Positions 5,801 through 7,559 of a DNA stretch of 7,559 nt are shown in pieces. The notes beneath the pieces were generated by a model that ran no database searches, was not told the origin of the DNA, and worked only from the letters and a program-made list of their open reading frames with translations. Position 1 is the first letter of the stretch. Every line of letters starts with the position of its first letter. Source of the DNA: Oscillospiraceae bacterium (GTDB lineage Bacteria; Bacillota; Clostridia; Oscillospirales; Oscillospiraceae); the NCBI GenBank assembly GCA_017435245.1, contig JAFSFK010000204.1, positions 1 to 7,559 on the forward strand, given 5' to 3'. The translations under genes were made by a program, and so were the position numbers.

Positions 5801-6739
5801 ATGCTTGATGTCTTTCTTCTGACGCTGAACAAGGTCGGTATTCTGCTGATCTTCATTGCCATCGGCTATTTTCTGCGGCGGCATCACGACCTGCCGGATA
5901 ACGCAGGCAAGGTACTTTCCCTGCTGTGTACTCTGCTGTTCACTCCCTGCTACACCATCAACACCCTTTACAAGAGCTTCACACGGGAAGTCTTTATGGA
6001 AAAAACATTGCTGGTGTGCTTCGGTTTGATCTTTACACTGGCAGCCATTGCTCTTGCATATCTGCTGTCAAAGCCCTTGGCTAAGTCCCCGATGGACCGC
6101 AAGTCCCTGATCTATGCCTTCTCCATTCCCAACTACGGATATTTCGGTTATCCCGTTGTAGAAGGTGTGTTCGGCCAAGCGATCCTGGGCGACATGATGG
6201 TCTTTATGATCCCCCACAGCATCGCCACCTACTCCTTTGGATACTCCCTGTTTTTAAGCGATAAAAAGGTCAATCTGAAGCGTATCCTGTTGACGCCGAT
6301 GGTGCTGAGCATTTTCATCGGTGCCGGATTAGGCCTTTCCGGCATTCAGCTCCCGTCGATCGTGTCCAATGCCCTGACCAGCGCAGGCAACTGTATGAGT
6401 CCCTGCTCCATGATCCTGGCTGGCTTTATGCTGGGTAAATTCCCACTGAAAAAGCTTCTCACCGGCTGGCGGCCTTACATCCTTACTGTGGTCCGGCTGG
6501 TGGGCATCCCTGTGATCTTTGGCATCGTCCTGTTCCTGCTTAAGGTGAAGGGCATCTACTTACTGCTGCCGCTGGTGGTGGCCGGCTTACCCTTGGGGCT
6601 GAACCTGGTTGTCTACCCCGAAAGCCTCGGCCACGAAAAGGAAGCTGCCGACAACGCAAAGCTGTGCTTTGTGTCCTACCTGCTGTCACTGATCGTCCTT
6701 CCCATCGCCTTTGCGCTGTATAACAAATTGGCTTTATAA
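5801..6739 (+). CDS. AEC-family (auxin efflux carrier-like) membrane transporter
   Basis: This 312-residue protein is almost wholly hydrophobic, with about 8-10 membrane helices, and has the usual length for bacterial members of the auxin efflux carrier family. Family landmarks are TPCYTINTL (48-56), the crossover-like NYGYFGYPVVEGVFG (111-125) with conserved N, G and P, a second one around TSAGNCMSPCSMILAG (193-208), and the Pro/Gly-rich AGLPLGLNLVV (261-271). Bacterial relatives move organic acids such as malate or malonate, or amino acid related substrates; the substrate here cannot be predicted. The ATG at 5801 follows GAGAGGT (5787-5793) at 7 nt, and is preferred to the in-frame ATG at 5768, which lies inside the promoter. 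It is a single-gene unit with its own consensus promoter and ends in the hairpin at 6747-6774. Confidence 0.9.
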   Translation: MLDVFLLTLNKVGILLIFIAIGYFLRRHHDLPDNAGKVLSLLCTLLFTPCYTINTLYKSFTREVFMEKTLLVCFGLIFTLAAIALAYLLSKPLAKSPMDRKSLIYAFSIPNYGYFGYPVVEGVFGQAILGDMMVFMIPHSIATYSFGYSLFLSDKKVNLKRILLTPMVLSIFIGAGLGLSGIQLPSIVSNALTSAGNCMSPCSMILAGFMLGKFPLKKLLTGWRPYILTVVRLVGIPVIFGIVLFLLKVKGIYLLLPLVVAGLPLGLNLVVYPESLGHEKEAADNAKLCFVSYLLSLIVLPIAFALYNKLAL

Positions 6740-6746
6740 CAATTAA

Positions 6747-6774
6747 GATCGCCACCGGAATACCGGTGGCGATC
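6747..6774. terminator. Perfect 12-bp hairpin between convergent genes
   Basis: GATCGCCACCGG (6747-6758) pairs perfectly with CCGGTGGCGATC (6763-6774) around the loop AATA. It lies between the transporter stop (6739) and the end of the convergent XRE gene; the last two stem bases overlap that gene's TGA stop (6775-6773). T-runs are poor on both sides, so as a bidirectional terminator it would be imperfect. Confidence 0.7.
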
Positions 6775-7024
6775 ATTCATTATCCGCATCAAGCAAATCC
6801 TTGTACGACACATTCAGCGCCTTTGCAATATACACAAGTTCAATATCCGTCACAAAACGCTTACCTGCTTCCAACCGCTGGATGGCATTTTTATCCACAT
6901 CCAGCCCCAAAAGCTGGAGCGCATCCGCAAGCTCTCGCTGAGATTTATTCTGCTTTTTACGGTATTGAGCAACTTTGTTCCCGCAAACATTGTTGCGCCC
7001 ATCATCTGCTTTATTCGTAAACAT
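6773..7024 (-). CDS. XRE-family helix-turn-helix transcriptional regulator
   Basis: This 83-residue protein is almost entirely one lambda-Cro/C1-type DNA-binding domain: NKVAQYRKKQNKSQRELADAL (16-36), then KNAIQRLEAGKR (45-56) as the recognition region and IELVYIAKALNVSYKDLL (61-78). The longer turn between the two HTH helices (QLLGLDVD) is common in clostridial members. There is no sensor domain, so it is probably a dimeric repressor acting by itself or with a partner. The ATG at 7024 follows AAGGGGAA (7038-7031). It is divergent from the alpha-CTD gene, with 118 bp between starts carrying two similar dyads that are natural candidates for its own operators. A minus-strand promoter is not obvious: TATACT at 7073-7068 has no good -35 box. 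The composition is more A-rich than the genes to the left, suggesting accessory origin. Confidence 0.88.
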   Translation of the reverse strand: MFTNKADDGRNNVCGNKVAQYRKKQNKSQRELADALQLLGLDVDKNAIQRLEAGKRFVTDIELVYIAKALNVSYKDLLDADNE

Positions 7025-7038
7025 ATACGTTTCCCCTT

Positions 7039-7059
7039 ATTGACATTCTGTGCTTGTCA
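7039..7059. promoter_or_regulatory. Candidate operator O1, TTGACA-N9-TGTCA
   Basis: TTGACA (7040-7045) and TGTCA (7055-7059) form a dyad with a 9-bp spacer, the same design as O2 53 bp away. It overlaps the -35 box of the alpha-CTD gene promoter and lies next to the ribosome binding site of the XRE gene, so occupancy could affect both genes. Confidence 0.55.
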
Positions 7060-7082
7060 CCAAAGAAAGTATATGTTAAAAT
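7054..7082 (+). promoter_or_regulatory. Promoter of the alpha-CTD-like gene, with extended -10
   Basis: TTGTCA (7054-7059) and TAAAAT (7077-7082) are spaced by 17 bp, and TG at 7074-7075 gives an extended -10 box. Transcription should begin near 7089, so operator O2 (7092-7114) falls at the start of the transcript. Confidence 0.7.
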
Positions 7083-7091
7083 AACCCTACA

Positions 7092-7114
7092 ATTGACACA
7101 CACTAGATGTCAAT
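7092..7114. promoter_or_regulatory. Candidate operator O2, ATTGACA-N9-TGTCAAT
   Basis: ATTGACA (7092-7098) and TGTCAAT (7108-7114) are a perfect 7-bp inverted repeat with a 9-bp spacer. It lies immediately downstream of the predicted alpha-CTD gene start point, a place suited to a roadblock repressor. Confidence 0.6.
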
Positions 7115-7142
7115 CAAAAATATTGAAACGGAGGCACGTAAT

Positions 7143-7463
7143 ATGAATGAGCTGCAGGACGGCCTGTATTACAAAGGATATATCGCAGGTTACCGGGATG
7201 GCATTGAAGATGCGCTCAATGGAAGAAACAGAATAGCAGACAAAAATAACATTCTGAATCTTCCGATCAAAGCAATGTCGCTTTCTATGCGTGCCAGCAA
7301 CTGCCTGCGTCTTGCAGGCTGTATATACATTGCAGATGTAGCTGCGCTTAATGAGCAAGCAATCGCAACAATGCGCAGACTGGGTGTCAAGACTGCATCA
7401 GAAATCGCACACTGGTTAGATGAACACGGAATTTGCTATAGTGCTTGGAGCAAATATTTATGA
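7143..7463 (+). CDS. Free-standing RNA polymerase alpha C-terminal-domain-like protein
   Basis: Residues 39-100 of this 106-residue protein match the alpha-subunit C-terminal domain, the part of RNA polymerase that contacts UP elements and activators. Aligning SLSMRASNCL (46-55) and RRLGVKTASEI (78-88) with E. coli alpha places R50, N53, C54, G81, K83, T84 and E87 at R265, N268, C269, G296, K298, S299 and E302. The DNA-binding determinant is therefore essentially intact, with T for S as the one change. The alpha N-terminal assembly domain is absent, replaced by about 35 residues containing YYKGYIAGYRDGIEDAL (9-25). The ATG at 7143 is chosen over 7107 because CGGAGG (7129-7134) precedes it and 7107 lies within operator O2. 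It is divergent from an XRE gene. It may bind UP-like DNA or activators without being part of polymerase; that is inference. Confidence 0.82.
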   Translation: MNELQDGLYYKGYIAGYRDGIEDALNGRNRIADKNNILNLPIKAMSLSMRASNCLRLAGCIYIADVAALNEQAIATMRRLGVKTASEIAHWLDEHGICYSAWSKYL

Positions 7464-7538
7464 GTAGCCACCAACAACACCAAAAAAAGGCCAGTCTTGG
7501 GTGGTTGATCAGAAATTTGATCGGATGAGGGGGGAGCG

Positions 7539-7559
7539 ATGCGAGCGCTGCCGGCGGCA
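7539..7559 (+). CDS. Possible start of a further gene, cut by the window edge
   Basis: An ATG at 7539 follows a purine-rich GAGGGGGGAG (about 7527-7536) and opens seven codons reading MRALPAA before the window ends. The sharp rise in GC content compared with the preceding gene also suggests a new unit. Seven codons are too few to identify it. The 75 bp between 7464 and 7538 hold only a small GATCA/TGATC palindrome (7508-7522 region) and no clear terminator. Confidence 0.25.

Overview
The window looks like chromosome from a gut-type low-to-mid-GC Firmicute, most likely a clostridial (Oscillospirales-like) bacterium. The basis is strong AGGAGG-type ribosome binding sites, TTGACA/TATAAT promoters with 16-17 bp spacers, a four-cysteine L31, a biotin ligase without a DNA-binding domain, and a clostridial E2-like acyltransferase with Glu at the catalytic His site. 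The taxonomic call is inference from gene content, not from a marker-gene comparison.

Layout. 1-172 (-): 5' part of rpmE (ribosomal protein bL31), with its own promoter at 239-267. 340-430: a nested inverted repeat (copy A of an interspersed element). 467-1690 (-): M29 metallo-aminopeptidase. 1691-1813: back-to-back promoters, with a dyad in the part transcribed by neither. 1814-2683 (+): homocysteine S-methyltransferase module of MetH type, ending in a clean terminator (2697-2724). 2764-4170 (+): an unusual fusion of six membrane helices with an E2/CAT-like acyltransferase domain whose catalytic His is Glu; its promoter lies so close to the ATG that the mRNA should be leaderless or nearly so. 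4174-4967 (+): biotin-protein ligase birA, broken by a one-base frameshift near 4572-4580 and carrying a perfect 13-bp hairpin in its early codons. 5040-5375 (+): a 111-residue membrane protein with 15 Cys in 35 residues. 5376-5737: non-coding, holding repeat copy B and a terminator. 5801-6739 (+): AEC-family transporter. 6747-6774: perfect 12-bp hairpin between convergent genes. 6773-7024 (-) and 7143-7463 (+): a divergent pair, an XRE repressor-like protein and a small free-standing RNA polymerase alpha-CTD protein, separated by 118 bp with two copies of a TTGACA-N9-TGTCA dyad. 7464-7559: little, with a possible gene start at 7539.

How they fit. The left three quarters is a string of short housekeeping or metabolic transcription units, each with its own promoter: translation, peptide turnover, methionine synthesis, biotinylation and transport. 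The right end changes character: the XRE/alpha-CTD pair is more A-rich and looks like accessory DNA. The best candidates for something undescribed are this pair with its twin operators, the Cys-rich membrane protein, the membrane-fused E2 pseudoenzyme, and the repeat family found just downstream of two genes in the same orientation relative to transcription.
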